Source: Andrena cerasifolii | Lineage: Eukaryota; Arthropoda; Insecta; Hymenoptera; Andrenidae | NCBI RefSeq assembly: GCF_050908995.1 | Contig: NC_135121.1 | Location: forward strand, 1 to 64,000 | DNA: 64,000 bases | Direction: 5' to 3' | Part shown: piece after piece, positions 63,766 to 64,000 of the stretch | Numbering within the stretch: position 1 is the stretch's first letter | Layout: every line of letters begins with the position of its first letter | Position numbers and translations under genes: made by a program | Notes under the pieces: generated by a model | The model's input: the letters and a program-made list of their open reading frames with translations, nothing else | What the model was told of the DNA's origin: nothing | Database searches by the model: none

Positions 63766-64000
63766 AGTGGCTCGCATTAATATTCGGACTCTTTTTAAAA
63801 TCGCATAACTTTTTTAGAATTGGTCCAAACAACTTGAGTTTTTTTTGAGAAGCTAGTAGGATTAATTTGCTACCTGACGCGTTTCGTCGTTTTGAAAAAA
63901 AAATGTATTTGGTTGGAATAGCGAAAAGAATAGTAAAGGTCGATTTTTAAACTTTTTTTTGTGAGCTTATAATGAAAATTAAAAAAAAAACCGTTTGTAG
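63764..64000. mobile_element. End of a Tc1/mariner-type element, runs off the window
   Basis: TACAGTGGCTCGCATTAATA at the start resembles Tc1/mariner terminal repeats that begin with CAGTGGC after a TA. The remaining ~230 bp are AT-rich and non-coding; the other end is outside the window. Confidence 0.5.

Overview
The window is insect-like nuclear DNA and I see no convincing single-copy host gene in it. It is a nest of transposable elements: Ty3/gypsy and copia retroelements, a tRNA-derived SINE-like repeat, Tc1/mariner-type palindromic foldback elements, a Transib, and two blocks of Polinton/Maverick genes, embedded in satellite and microsatellite DNA. The mix suggests an arthropod, probably a hymenopteran such as an ant, but no host gene confirms this.

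Layout. 1-6740: an almost pure A/T satellite with a ~2.35 kb higher-order repeat. 6741-~15050 (minus strand): Gypsy-1, a 5'-truncated errantivirus-like element inserted in that satellite. It keeps an open pol (with a macro-domain-like module between RNase H and integrase), an open env, two accessory genes (one a Tudor-domain protein) with their own TATA promoter, a polypurine tract and a 1266-bp LTR carrying ten covarying RNA-hairpin units. 15056-16998: a ladder of simple repeats. 16852-17390: SINE-like repeat. 17719-23498: LTR element X with 382-bp LTRs and a GTCC target duplication, holding a degraded gypsy RNase H-integrase and a second LTR-like segment with a TATA box. ~23.9-31.7 kb: Polinton block 1 (major and minor capsid proteins, protease, PLA2-like protein, packaging ATPase, a DUF8207-like protein, integrase). 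32.3-52.6 kb: Gypsy-2, split by a 2666-bp TIR transposon (TSD TTA), a copia element (TSD GATAC) and a 6.4-kb run of three foldback elements. 52.6-54.45 kb: a second SINE copy split by a fourth foldback. 54624-58541: a complete Transib with CACAGTG ends and a CGTCG duplication, encoding a broken RAG1-like transposase. 58.8-63.6 kb: a Polinton DNA polymerase B gene with a probable 71-bp intron, interrupted by a 985-bp solo LTR (TSD GGAA). 63.76 kb onward: the end of another mariner-type element.

How the parts relate. Polinton block 1 has the virion and integrase genes but no polymerase, and block 2 has only the polymerase, so they may be two halves of one element. Gypsy-1 is the best preserved and the most unusual: its Tudor protein, small partner protein with repeated (A/G)(T/V)Q(T/K) motifs, internal promoter and hairpin array together look like an undescribed accessory module of an insect endogenous retrovirus. 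Similar but smaller hairpin repeats lie in two other LTRs here.
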